Of a DNA stretch of 64,000 nt, positions 1 through 12,711 are shown piece by piece. Origin of the DNA: Tyto alba (lineage: Eukaryota; Chordata; Aves; Strigiformes; Tytonidae); NCBI RefSeq assembly GCF_018691265.1, contig NW_024881316.1, positions 8,802,819 through 8,866,818 of the forward strand, read 5' to 3'. How positions within the stretch are numbered: the stretch's first letter is position 1; each line of letters begins with the position of its first letter. The translations under genes were made by a program, and so were the position numbers. Below the pieces are notes generated by a model. That model made no database searches. It saw nothing but the letters and a program-made list of their open reading frames with translations, and was not told the origin of the DNA.

Positions 1-3000
1 AATCATTTTATGAAATTCTGTTTTCACATTTTTGTTATTTAAGATTATACAAAGCTGGGAACAGTTCCAACTCACAATGAAGAAATTACTGTACTTCACT
101 GAAAAAAAGTCGAAACTCTGAGTACTGTCACATAGAAAATAAATGAGGCCAATTAACTCTGTTTTTTCTAAAAGTGAAAATACTTTAGAACATGAAAAAC
201 ATGGATTTAACTAATTGATTTACACCCTGGAGATAAACTATTGGCCACAAACACTTATTATGAGGCAATGTGTGGAATGTCACCCAGTGCGTTTGCACAC
301 AATAAACTATTTTTTGTTAAGTATAAACTAAATGTTATAAAAATATATAATTGTCTATAGTAGATAAGGCCAAAGATTTATTTATCTGAGTATTCTCCTG
401 CCAGCAGTAGTGAAATGCTGATGCCTGCAACAAATTACAGTGTGTATATATGCATATATATATAAACATATTTAAAGATCTCAAGAAAATAGTGATAGTT
501 CTCCACTATATTTTCCCAGCCCCCAAGAACTGACATCTAAGTTACATCCTGAAACAATGGTCATATTTTTGAATTTCACAGTACTTTTTGCTTTCCATGC
601 AGTTTCTCCAGTTGCTCCTTGAGTTCCTGCAGACTTTTAGCACTCCCACATCTTGAGCCAAGGAGTTTTGCAGCTTAACTACAGACTGTCAAGAAATACT
701 TGCTTTTTTTCATTCTGAACTCGCTACCTACTACCTTTAACTGATGTTAGTTCATGATTCATAAGGTACAGTGAGCAAGTGATCCCTCTTCACAGCTCCA
801 TATCACTATAGATGTTCTCTGGGCCACTCTTGTTTTTTTTTTGAGGTTGCTGACATAGCATTTTCATGTGTATGTACAATGACTTACATTGGCATAAGTA
901 TATATATCTATGAACATATATATATATATGAACATAAACATTAAATTTGTGGTTACATTTTAGAAATGGAAATAGAAATATTTTGCAGAGACTAGATCCC
1001 CATCTTGCCAAGTTGTCTTTTCTCTTCCGGCCATTTTGTAGTCTATAGGAAATGTAAAATGCAATGGTCAGAGGACAACATTGCAGAAGTAACCTCTTTA
1101 CTCTCTTTAACCTGACACAGATACTCTTTGCCAGTCACTGATCACAGCGGTGTAGCGGGCAGTAGGCATATTGCCTGTTTGGAGGGCCTGAAATAAAACA
1201 GAACCTGGGTGAGGTATCATTCCCTTTTTTCTGGAGTAACAGAGGGTTCCATTGCCACCTTGTGTCATGAGTTGTTATGATTAGTTATGTTTGTAGGAGG
1301 CTTGTTTTGTTTCAGTATGGCCTATGTGTTTTCATTTAGTATTTTTGAAGATAAACTGTCAGTTTTAGGAATTTTCCCCATCTTTGTGTACGTGAACAAT
1401 AATATTTATGTTTTGTACAATGAAGAATGCAGTATAAGGAAAGAGAATATCAAATATATTTTTTCTTCTATAAAAGAGAGAAGAAAAAATAAGAAGGAGG
1501 TTACATAAATGAGATTGAAAGAAGATAAAAAGATAAAAGATCAGAACATTTTCTTTAAAAATACCCATATACTTCTGGACTCATGTAAAATCAAATACTT
1601 TAAAAGAAAGAGAATGTAAAGAATTCAGGCTCAAACATTTAAAACAGACATCTTTAATGATGGTAATGTCATAAGACTGAAGTTTGTTTTCCTGAACTGA
1701 GATGGTTAATCTCACTTAAGGTCACCCTTCCTTTACCTTCCTGGAATGGACCAGGGTCTCACTCCCACACAGACTCAGTAGTTGAGATATCAGTAATCTT
1801 GTTGTAACGAATTCAGGTCTGAGCTCTGAAACATAACTTGTACACAACATAAAATCTTTCTGGCTAACTTCCAACACTTAAAGAGTCTCAAAGCTTTTGA
1901 TAGGAGCAGCAAAGAACTGACTTGCAGACAGCTAATGATTCGGCTTCCAGACAAACAAATCCATTTGGGAAATGGCAAACCAACTTTCTTTAAAAGGCTT
2001 CCAACAGTGTAGGTCACTATACCATATCTAATGGAAAGGTCATCTCTTAGGAAAGGTTAGAAAACAGTGAGAGCTTTCTACTTTTTAATCCAGATCATTC
2101 AATTGAAATGGACTGCAAAATTAATGGAAGGAGATGGTTCAGCCACCCAGCTGCATATCCTGACCGCCTAACTTATCAAGAGAGAACGGAGGTTTAGCAC
2201 AGAAAGATGTATGAACCGGGACAAAGGAGATATAAACACCAGTACAAAATGTATATATTACTGTTGCTGAAAAAACAGCTATGAAGGCTGGCTGCCTGAT
2301 AGTGCCAACACGTGGTCAGCAAAATGTTTTCTTTAAGTTAGATATGTGCGAATTATTATTAGGGAAAAAAAAAAGAAAACAAACAAACAAAACAGAACAA
2401 AAAAACAAACATATCTACTAGGGACATTTTAAATGTTTCTATTTTAATTGGCACCAAGTCAAAAGTTCATCCCACGCATCTCCCTACTTTTTACCCTGTC
2501 CCCAAAAAGTCAGAAAAGCTGTCTCTTTGCTAAGGCTACATGATAAAATAAGCCCACCTATATAAAATAGGAGGATATACTAAGTAGTATCTCCATACTC
2601 AAGAGGAATTTTCACCTTCCAAAAGTTATGTAATTAAAAAGTGAATCTCCCTATATATTCCAGGTCCAGAAAATTTTTAAATGTATGACCTCTTATTAGA
2701 TGATAAAATACAAACAGACAAAATCCATGGAAATATAATATGCATTCACATAAAATCTGCTGCAGAACCTTTATAAATCTCTGTTCTGTTTTGAAGGTGT
2801 TCCTATCCTATACTACCGATAATTTTTACTACTTGAATCTTGCTTTTCAGATAGTAAGGGTCATTTCCAGATCACACAAAATCAGCTTCCTGAGCTATAG
2901 TAACATTTCTCATCTTTTGGTGTTTTTTAGAGAGTACTCTGGATGTTTTGGTATGCATGGTTCTCATTTTTTTGTGATTCATAAGTAATGAACTGTTTTT

Positions 3001-6000
3001 ACTCATTATTTCATGGTTTTTGAACCTTTGTAAGGTTCTTACATTTTATCTGTGATAATACTAATCCTGTGAAATTCCAGACTGGAGAAGTAAAAAGGAG
3101 GATCATCTTTTGATGAGAATATTAAATTATTCTTTGCCTCATACTTTATGATGATTGGTTTATGTCTAATTTTTACTTGTGAAAGTCAAGAGTAAGCTAA
3201 AAGGGGTTCTCATAGTGCAATTCACCAGGTTAGTAACATTTTCTTCAACATTTCAAATTACAATGAAAAATAAGCATTTCCTGTCACTTGTCATGCATTT
3301 ATACTTCAGTGTATATCTTGATGAAAGAACATACTATTTTGAAAACTTTTTTTTTTTAAAAAAAGGAAAAAGAAAAAAAGAAAAATAATGTATTTAATAT
3401 CTTGCCATGCACTACATCTCAGTCCTAGAAAGCTAATGAAACTTGCACCTTGAGGATTCTTCAGGGATGATATGAGATGAGAGTCACAATTAATTTGAAT
3501 TGTTTCAAAATCAAAGGCATTTTTAGATACATTTGTATAATATGCAAATGCTATAATCTACATTTTTGACAGTATCTGACCTGGAGAAATACTGAATAAG
3601 AAAGCTTTTTATTATTTACTACTTACGTTTAAGATTTTTATGCCTTTAGTATTTTTTTCCTTGAAGTTATGATTGCTTTAGATTAAAAAAAGAAAAAAAC
3701 AGACTACAGGCTTTTCACTAAAACATATTGTTGTTGGGAAGGATGTTAGAAGAGAAAATATATAGTAAATTTGTATAATTTAAATGTTCTTTTTTGATGT
3801 TCATTTGTACTGAGTGAATAATTTTATATCAATAATTATTAAAACTTTCTGCTATTTAATCCTTTCATAATAATCCGCAGATTCTGTTATTCAGAATTCA
3901 CTGTTTTTCCAGAGAGAATATTTTGGACTGAAAGTGATTTTAATCAAGAAAATTACTTTTGAATTCATAATGGAGAATTCTCATGTAAAGGTATTAGGTA
4001 AATAAATTATATGTCATTATTTGTATTTCATATAATCATACATATGTAATTTCTTTATGAAAGTAACTGGTATACTCTCTATTTCAAATAGCATTCTGAC
4101 TATAACAGTAATAGCTTACATTATGCTGGTTAGTTATGTCATTTATACATGTGAATTGCAGATTACTGTAAGAAATAGGTGAATACAGATTGAAAAATCT
4201 CTTAATTAGAAGCACAAGCATGTGAATACTAATTTCCATGAGCATTCATGTTAGCATATATCAAACACATAAGTATCTATACAAAGTATATGGAAAAGAG
4301 TTCTAGAATTTAAATATGAACATAATTCTTTTAGAGTTGTGCCAGTTGTTCAATCAGTATTTGTCCCTGCACACTTCAAGACAGTGCATTTTCCCACATG
4401 AGGTATACAAATACTAGCTATACATTTTAGTTCCTTCATAGTCAAGCACTTCTTGTGGATAGGAGTAAATGTCTACACTGTTTAAATTCAGAGACTTTAC
4501 TTCCCACCCTTTTGGATCAAGTGTAATACTTTCTTTCAGCTAAATAATTGAGACAAATCATAAGATCTGTGTCTTTCAGTTTCCTTTTCCTTCAGGTAAT
4601 TTCCCAAGGAGATGTCAATGGTGGTTCTTCAGTGCCTTCCTGGAGAAATCTGGTTACTTTTAGTTGTTAATCAAACCTGGTTTTGCACTAAGTTTTCGTG
4701 AAACGATAGTATTACTCATGAGCTGTCATTTTCTTCTGAGTCTATCCAACCCTGTATTGTATGGGTTTTAACTGTTACTGGAGAAAAAAGGAGGGAAGGG
4801 TGGACTACATATCTTTCATGACAAATTTTATACGGTTACTTACATTATCTATATTCCTTCAGATGTTTTTGAATATTATTGGTAGTGATAGCAAAGGGAT
4901 TGGGGAATATGTATCTCAAGATAAGACTGCATTTACTCATTATTGCTTCAGCCATAACTGTGAGCATTAGTTGATGGTTTGTTTCACAGTATCATTGTTT
5001 CAGCAGCTTTTTGCATCTAGTTTCTTGGTCACTATTGATTTTTTCTTCCTTGTCAGCACTATGGATTAAGTCTTTGTTCTGCATTATTCTTTAAGAATCA
5101 ATATGTAACTTTATGAAAAAATTTAAATATTTGGTTTAAGTTTTGTGATCTAAGCAGTGGATATGGCTTTATGTTATGGAATTATTTCCTTTTTTCCTTC
5201 AGTAGATTTCAATATGGATTATCTATTATTGCTGTTATTACTGACCCATGATGCTACTAAACTGAATACCAGAAGTTAATTTTATAGTCTTCTGTTATTT
5301 CTGGAAGTTTCTACCTCTGTACATTAAATGAGACAGTGCACACCAAAAAAAAATTCTTTAGTATTTAATTATCTATTACTGTTTCCCAAAAATGTTTTTG
5401 AATTGAAAAGCGTTGATTCATATGTTTATCTTTTTTTGTGGGGAGGGCAAGAATATGCTAAAGCACTTGGAGGCTTGAGTTAAACAAGATATTATGTACC
5501 ATCTTTACCAAGAGATTTAGATATGTGAAGTACACTGTACAGTATATAAAATAAAATAAAAAAAAAAAAAAAAACCAACAGGTTATGTAAAAACATAATA
5601 CAAGCACACACAGTGCCCCAGTCTTTGACTAAAGCTTCCTTTTATTGTGTTTTGTATGGAGTGGAACTCAATGAAGCACACCCGTAAGGCAGCTCAGGAT
5701 GAGTAGTACAGCTGGAAAGCAGCAAGCAACTTGTGAACAAAAGGTGTAGGGGCTGAAAACTTATTCAGTACCTGAAATGCACAGGAGACTAGAAAAACCC
5801 ATCTTCTTGACTGGAACAGTCTTCATGGCTTAAACTTTCCCACACTGCTCTTGCACTGTGCCTCTAGAATTGATCAGGATATCAGTGCTGTGTGGGGCTC
5901 GACACTCAGTTTATACTCAGTGAACCCTTAGCTCCTTGTTGGTGAGCATTCCTTTTCCATTAGAATGTTGAATAAAACAAGCTATTTTCAATCCACGTTA

Positions 6001-8450
6001 ACATTCCGTTTGATATAAATTAACCTGCTTTAGTCAACTTTGCAATGGCCTGGGAGTATGCACTCGTTTATTATACAGCTGAGGGTACAGCCACTTCTGA
6101 AACCTTCCAAAACAATCACAAACAGGTGCAGGGACACATCTCAAGATAATTACACCTTCAAACACTAACAAATATTCATGTCATGCTAAGTAGTGTCACA
6201 GGCCTCGCCAGTGCTCCAGAGGTGAAATGTTTCGTCTGCCATTACGTTCCCCTACACTCCAGCTAATCCCTGTTATTTCTCCTTATATAAAAGAGACTCT
6301 CCACACTGAAATGTCACATACTGGAGTGTCACCATAATTTCAGAGAACAATGACATTTGAACGCAAATGAACTGGCCTTTAAAGGGCTTGAAGTGCTATT
6401 TGTGGAAGATGGTTTTAGACAGCGTATAAGGAAGTCCACATTCCTGGAAATTAGTAAATTAAAAACCACTAAACCAGCTAGGATTTTGAGACAGTGTTTA
6501 TAAGATGTTTGGTACAAAGAATACCAGGACAGTCTTTACAAGGTTAAGGAGTCTCCTATACATAGTTCAATCTCCTATATACAACAGCTTAATATAGTTG
6601 GGTCACTGGATCTTAAGCAATACATGCTCAATAACCTATTCTTTCAAAGATGCTCTGGCAAGCTTGGGTAAGTCTCTCAATCAACAGGGGAAGTTAGAAA
6701 TTTAATTTATATTTAGCCAACCATATCCCATTACTGATCTTTTGTGGCTCAGTCTTGCTCAGTTTCCCATGGAGAAAAGAAAGCTTACCTGACTTTATAA
6801 AAGTATTAGAATAAACTATGTTGCAAAATTATGTTGCAAAACTGATCATCAACTCAGTAATATTGTAATGATACATACATTAGATAACCAAGATCTCTAA
6901 CAGAACTGCTAGAAAAAATATTGCTTTTCTTCAGGAAATTTCCTGGTTTTGGTTAAAAACCTCACAATTATTTTGATTTGGAAATGTAATCATGAAGCTT
7001 ACGGTAGCTATGGAAACAAATCTGGAAGTCTTGCACTTCTGATATATTGTGCATGCTGTGTTTACTGATGGCACAATATTTTCTATGCGATGCCACAGTT
7101 TCTCCCCTGAGAAGGGAGAGCCCGTGATAGGAATCTGATACGTGTTTCTACATTGTGACCAATAAAAGAGAACGGGGATAAAAGGCATATAAATGACAGT
7201 TCTTATGAGTTACTTTAGGGAAATGCCTAAGTCAGAATATTTGAATTTGAATGTTTACATCTACCTTGGACTTTTCCTCAGTTATATGTACAGAATATAT
7301 ATTTGTTATTAATCTTTTATGTTTAGAAAATTAATTTGCATATATCTAGCAGGTGGAAATTTTATTAAAATAATTTGTACTCACCTTTTTTTTAAACCTG
7401 ACCTTTTATTCTTTAAGTGTTTTTATCAGATATATGATTGTGTGAGTGACTTTCCTCCAGAGTTTAAGGCAAGACTTAATTTATGGGCCCAACTTAACCA
7501 CAGAGTGAATTATTGTAACAAGGGATTATTCTTTGCAGCTGAACAAGATACTGTGCTTTCTACAATTTTCATTATTCCCTTGTTAATGCTGAGGAATTCC
7601 TTTTTATGATGTGTTAGTGCCTGTCATCTTGTATTTCAAGTTAGACATAGAACATTAATTTTCTTTCTAACGTAAATTTTAAATTAAGATTATATTTTAC
7701 ATTATGAAAGGAAATGCTTCTCTAAAGCAAGGATTTTTTAAATATCATTTTAATTATCAAATTCATATACCATAAACAGTGGAATTCCACACTTCTTGCC
7801 ATAATTCTGTTCTCTTATTGCTATATGAAAAGTCAAGATTAGTGTTGCAGATCTGTCATACTCTACTTGTAGTATGTGAACTATAAGTCAAACTCGGAAG
7901 GGCAGCTCAAGGAGAGAGAGCAAAAGAAAGTCAGGATCCATTCCGAACCTAGAAAAGTAAATAGTTTTAGATCTTCTCCAGTGTTTTTTAATTTAATTTA
8001 CAGCATTGTTCTTGGAACTTAATGAGAAAAATGTATTCCTCTTTAACTGCTTACCTTAAGGATAAGAAGACTTCTAAATTAACCATGCCCAGGACTGGAG
8101 TAAACTTTAACCACTATAAGGAACTTCCAATCAGTTTATGTTCCTGGGCCATGACAAGGTTGTGAATTATACTAAAACCCTCAACTGGAGTCATGTCTAG
8201 TTCACATTTCCAAACTGAAGTAAGATCCTAGACCACATGAAAATTGCAGCTTAGAACTGCACACAAAGCTGGGGCATGCCAAGTCTACTAAATTGACCTA
8301 ATGTTTAGTTTGAAACTAGGACAAGATCCTTAAACCTGGATTGGTCTATATAGCACCTGTAACTATACAAGCTGGCCCTCAGCTACTTAAAAAAGCCCTG
8401 AACTTCACACTAGAGCTTTTCTGAGCTACCAGTTTCTTCTTATTGCATGT
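1..8450. other. AT-rich non-coding DNA, no gene seen
   Basis: Both strands carry only short open frames (under 100 codons) rich in Phe, Ile, Lys and Leu, as expected by chance in AT-rich DNA. Small landmarks are TA-dinucleotide runs near 440-466 and 898-929, an A-run near 5555-5574, and a somewhat GC-richer stretch at about 5600-6330 whose origin I could not assign. No splice-site pair flanking a credible coding block was found. The stretch could be intronic or intergenic. Confidence 0.7.
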
Positions 8451-8519
8451 AAAAAAACAAACAAACAAACACAACCAACCACACACACAAAAACCCACAA
8501 ACAAACAAACAACAAAACC
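8451..8519. repeat. AAAC/AC-rich simple repeat
   Basis: An A-rich run passes into repeated AAAC, then ACAC and again AAAC units. The short open frames over it on both strands are low-complexity artefacts. Confidence 0.85.
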
Positions 8520-8729
8520 CCACCTTCATTATATCAGGACACAAAGACGCTTGAGAGAAGAATGGACAAATCAACACTGCAGTAACATCTCTACTCTTAA
8601 TTTCCTCTTGGCATGTTACACATTTAACCTTCAAACTAACATACCTACCAAGGCTCCACAGCTCAGGCTTATGGAAATTAATCAATTTAAAAATAATTTT
8701 TATTACAAGAATAATTACATAATTTGTTA

Positions 8730-9470
8730 TAAAGTGGCAGTAGAGTTGATGTCATCAGTCCTGGAACAGGCATGAATATGGTGATGCCAGGGTGCTCGAT
8801 CTCCCTAGTCAAGCATTCCCTCATTGGCCAGGGAGAGCATCCACCTCACTCCCTGATGGTCCTCCTGACCAAGGGCACAGACCTGATGTTGATGATCTGG
8901 CAACAGGTCCAGTTTCTTGTCCTGCTCCTGCTGCAGTGAACAACACAAGCTGCCTGACTCATACCACCAGGCAGCATCAGGCACAGGTCTGCACACCCTG
9001 TTATCCACTTTCCTGTTTTCTGTCCTTTCTTTTCGCCACCCTTGTTCTCCCCTTTCTCTGCCCAGTCTCTGCCCAAATAAACACCTTTCCTTGTTAATTT
9101 TTCTCCCCTGGTGCCAGCTGTGATATACCTGACCACAAATCTATTAATTCTGGTAGTGTTACCCAGGTAGTCTCTGCCACATCTCAGTGCTGCCATGATT
9201 AGCCATGTGCTGCTAGCCTTTCAAGGCTATACTCCACAAAAAGTACCCAGAGTTTCCCTCTAGTTTTCTGTGAAGTTTGACTGCTTCTTATTCAACTCCC
9301 ACTTTAATCATCTGTGAGGTCCACTCCTGCTTCATAGCAGGATTTGAAACTTCTGCTGGCTTCTCACACAATTTCTTATGTCACAGCCGGAATTTTCCCA
9401 TGTCCTGCTCAGTTCTCCTAACCTCAGGCCAGGTGAAAGGTCTCAGCATTTGCCTGCAGCCCTAACATGT
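8730..9470. mobile_element. GC-richer repeat-like block, possibly a decayed LTR
   Basis: This block stands out from its AT-rich surroundings. On the plus strand it has an AATAAA motif at about 9076-9081 followed by a T-rich stretch, the order expected at the end of an LTR transcribed region. On the minus strand a start beginning TGTTAGGG near 9468 would also be compatible with an LTR edge. I tested several TG...CA boundary pairs and found no convincing target-site duplication. Calling it an LTR is inference. It could also be another old repeat or unique sequence. Confidence 0.3.
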
Positions 9471-12059
9471 CAAACCTGCATTGAAACCAAGTTTATGTAT
9501 TGAAAAGTATCTTCTGTCTTTCGCTCTGTCAGCTTAGGTAAATGGGTTTAGAAAATCATGTAGTTAAACTGGTGTGACTTCCATGTGTATAGATACTCTG
9601 AGAAAAAGATACACAGGTACTGCCTAAATATATTTTTCACTGCTGCACCAATACTTATTCATATACAGGTGATTTTTAGAATAGTGAATATATCTTCTAC
9701 CTCCTCAGATTTATCCTATCTATGCAATAAATAATTATTAGTATTAATCTATATTAATTTATAAGATATATGAATAACTTGAAAAAAAAATAAAGAAGGA
9801 TGAAATGAACTAATTTACAGAATTTTGAGATTTTTCTTGATCCTGTGGATACCTTGAAGAGCCATATATAAAATAATTTCTTTTAGCATCAGTAAATATA
9901 AATACCGTGATAGTTCAGGCATTAACTGATTAAATTGATTGAAAATATTCCTATTTTTATCAGTAGATAGGTCTTTTCTGCTGTGGGGAGATGCAATGTT
10001 TAAAGAGCTTAAAATCAGTGGTTGAACTAGCAAAATGTATGTGTTTGGAAGAAGACTGCTGACTGTACACTAAAATATGATAACTCTTTTGAAATGACAT
10101 GCATTAGTCCTGTACGCGCACCTTCTCATGTTCTTTCTAGTACAGACATCTCCTGAGAATACTTTCCAATTGCTTCCCTAGAAGCACAAAGATGTTGCAT
10201 TAAGATGTGGTAACAAGGGAGCAGAGTCCACCTCCAACCTTCATTAGATAGGTTGTGACTTTTATTTTATTAATATAAATTGCTTCATTATAAGAGATCA
10301 TCTAATTATTTCTGAATTCACAAAAGGATATTCAAATAGCCCTAAGGGAGATTTAAATTTCAGACTTTGCTGAAAGATGGCCATTTGAGACAGTTGTCAG
10401 GCAGCGTTTTATTGTAGATAGCCTGAAAATGTTGATAGCTTTGAAAGTAAAACTCAGCAGATTGACAGAAAGAAAAGAAAGAAAGAAAAGAAACTCTAAA
10501 CAAGATATATGTGTAAAACTTTGTGTTAGATAATCATAGTGCTTAGAATTGCATTCATCTAACCATCAGAGGTTTGTAACAGAGTTATAAATATTTTATT
10601 GGATTTTTAATAATAAAAAAATCCTTAATGGATATGATATAGGGTGACTGCTCTACTACTTGAAAGATTTGATGTATGGAAACTCCAGCAGCTTTGAGCT
10701 GAATCAATAAATCTCATGAGTTTGTGTTATGATGCCTTAGTATCTTGTCATCTACCATCCATTTCCGAAAAAAGAAAAACTATAATAAAAGCATTGGGCT
10801 GTTTTTTTTTGTTTGTTTGTTTGTTTCAGAAACTGAAACACTCAAAGAGCTTATGAGCAGGACAGTGTAAATAACTGATTTCTTTATTCCTGTGGACCCA
10901 ACTAATTTATAGAATTACTTATTCTTTTTTTAATGATGTCTAGAAAATGGAGCACTCACCAGCATGTGGAATATAAATATTCAATGTCCATATAAAGACA
11001 GCAGGTTTAAACTGAAAACTTGCACAAGGACACCGAATTAAAGTACCTGAGACCTGTGCCTTCTCCTTGTTTGACACTGTTTATATATATATTTTTTTTA
11101 AAACAATACATGTAGATCATCAATCATCAATATAGCCTCTTACTCTTGTTTGCTTGTGCGCTCTCTTTCAGTGACTATATAAATATTTAAATGCAAAGCA
11201 GAATAGCCCTAATCAAATGTCCTGCAGAAGCTCTGATTTGGAGCAGTGGGTGGCCTGGCCTCTCAATTAACAGGGAGATTAAAATCTGTGTCCTGAAATG
11301 GATTGTGTAGATTTAAACTTTGACAGTGTGTTCACCCCTTAGAATTATTAGGCAGAAACAGAACATCTCTTCACTTCATCCATCAGTCTCAGGTGATACT
11401 TTTGGGCAAATTTCACCTGAATTTGCAAGTCATTTCAGGAAAATAAAAAAAATTAATCTCTTTGATGATTTTATTATTTCATTGCTTTCCTTATCATGCC
11501 TCTCCCTTTAACTTTTGTCACCAGCACTCTCTCATGATATTTTATTGCAAAAAAAAATTAGTATGTGTACATTTATCTACTTGATAAATTATTACATAGG
11601 CAACATTTTCATTTGGCCATCAAAGAAAAAAAAATAAAATAATTTGAATACAAAGAAAAATATTACTGAAAGCAAAAATAACTTTTGATAATAATTAACA
11701 AAAACCTTAGTTCCCATTGTTCTTATAATTCTCCTGCTATTAAACTGAAACTTAAATTACAATTTTTCATTGAATAAAAATTTGGGAAGTGTGTTAGAGG
11801 CTTTGAATATCTTACAATATTGTAGATTAGAAATAGGTGAAATTTGGGTGGGAAAGAGCTACCGTGTGTAAATTAAGAATTAAGCAGCTAAAGGTTGGCC
11901 TGATTCTTATTTCTAATTAGTGCCTTTCTAGTTTCCTGGGATTAATTGGGTCAATTTCTCCATCTTTAGGACAGCCTTTACACATAATATTTTATTTAAA
12001 AGAGTTCCTTTTTTGATATATTATATACTTTAGCTGGTACAAAATTGCTTTTGTCAGTA
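9471..12059. other. AT-rich non-coding DNA, no gene seen
   Basis: Only short chance-like open frames are present. Landmarks are a GAAA-rich run at 10466-10493, a TTTG run at about 10801-10826, and a TATATA stretch near 11083-11092. The segment near 11160-11330 is less AT-biased and complex in sequence, but no function can be read from it. Confidence 0.65.
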
Positions 12060-12254
12060 TGTCGCAAGCTGGTCTGAGACCGGAGGTTCACTCATATTCT
12101 CAGGAACAGGATTAAGACTCAAAATGGAGTCAAGTGCCTCAAAACTTTATTTGCCCATCACAAATGGAGAAGGGGAGGAAAAACAGAAAGAGAGGAAGAG
12201 GAAAGGGTTTGTGATATCTACCACCATGGAACTGAAGCCCAACAGTCCGGTTAG

Positions 12255-12450
12255 GAGATGAGTCTGTGGAATGAAGGTGAGAGGCATCCACAAAGTGATG
12301 ATGGTGGTGATGAGAAGCAGTGGTGGTGGCGAGGAGAAGCAGAGCTGAAGAGAAGTGGAGTGGTGATGGCGCAGAGAACACTGGTGGCACAGAGAAGAGC
12401 AGAGCAGTGGCAAGGAGAAGCAGAGCGGCAGTGGCACAGAGAAGAGAAAG
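12255..12450. repeat. Purine-rich degenerate minisatellite inside the LTR
   Basis: Variants of GAGAAGCAGAG, GTGGTGG and GGCACAGAGAAGAG recur in irregular order, making the plus strand strongly purine-rich. It produces several overlapping open frames on both strands that should not be read as genes. Confidence 0.75.
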
Positions 12451-12558
12451 GACCCCGGCTCTCAGTCCTCATCGCTGTTTTATTCCTTCAACCCCACATA
12501 CCACTAGCAGTGGTGTGTATGCCCAGTACCGTTGCTGGGGTGGGGGGGGTCTGACTCA

Positions 12559-12600
12559 GGAGTTTTAGGTGGTTTCTGACCCTGGAGTTTTAGGTGGTTT
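12559..12600. repeat. Short direct duplication (17-bp core, period 25)
   Basis: The 17-bp core GGAGTTTTAGGTGGTTT occurs at 12559-12575 and again at 12584-12600, inside the LTR in what would be its U3 part on the minus strand. Confidence 0.85.
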
Positions 12601-12711
12601 CCCATCCCGGTTCTGGGTGCATGCACAGAGGTGAGGTAGCTCTGATGATGTGGTATTGAGGGTCCTGCTTCAGCAATGTTGAGGAAAATAATCCCAGTCT
12701 CTGACACAGTA

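Larger units (their letters stand above)
12060..12706 (-). mobile_element. Solo endogenous retrovirus LTR (647 bp)
   Basis: Read on the minus strand, the element begins TGTCAGAGACTGGG and ends TTGCGACA, so it has the TG...CA ends of a retroviral LTR. It is flanked by a perfect 5-bp duplication, CAGTA, at 12055-12059 and 12707-12711, which fixes both boundaries. A minus-strand AATAAA (TTTATT at 12146-12151) lies about 90 bp from the 3' end, a normal place for an LTR poly(A) signal. A second AATAAA-like motif is at 12479-12484. No internal retroviral genes adjoin it, so it is a solo LTR left by recombination between two LTRs. A 5-bp duplication fits ERV1 or ERVL types better than the usual 6 bp of avian ERVK. 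I cannot name the family. The short ORFs inside it are not genes. Confidence 0.88.

Noticed and set aside
8779..9224. TG...CA boundary pair for the GC-richer block
   Set aside because: The best flanking pentamers were AGGCA and AGGCT. One mismatch among many tried pairs is expected by chance.
12139..12568. Several His/Ser/Pro-rich and Arg/Glu-rich frames on both strands
   Set aside because: They are produced by the purine-rich minisatellite of the solo LTR.
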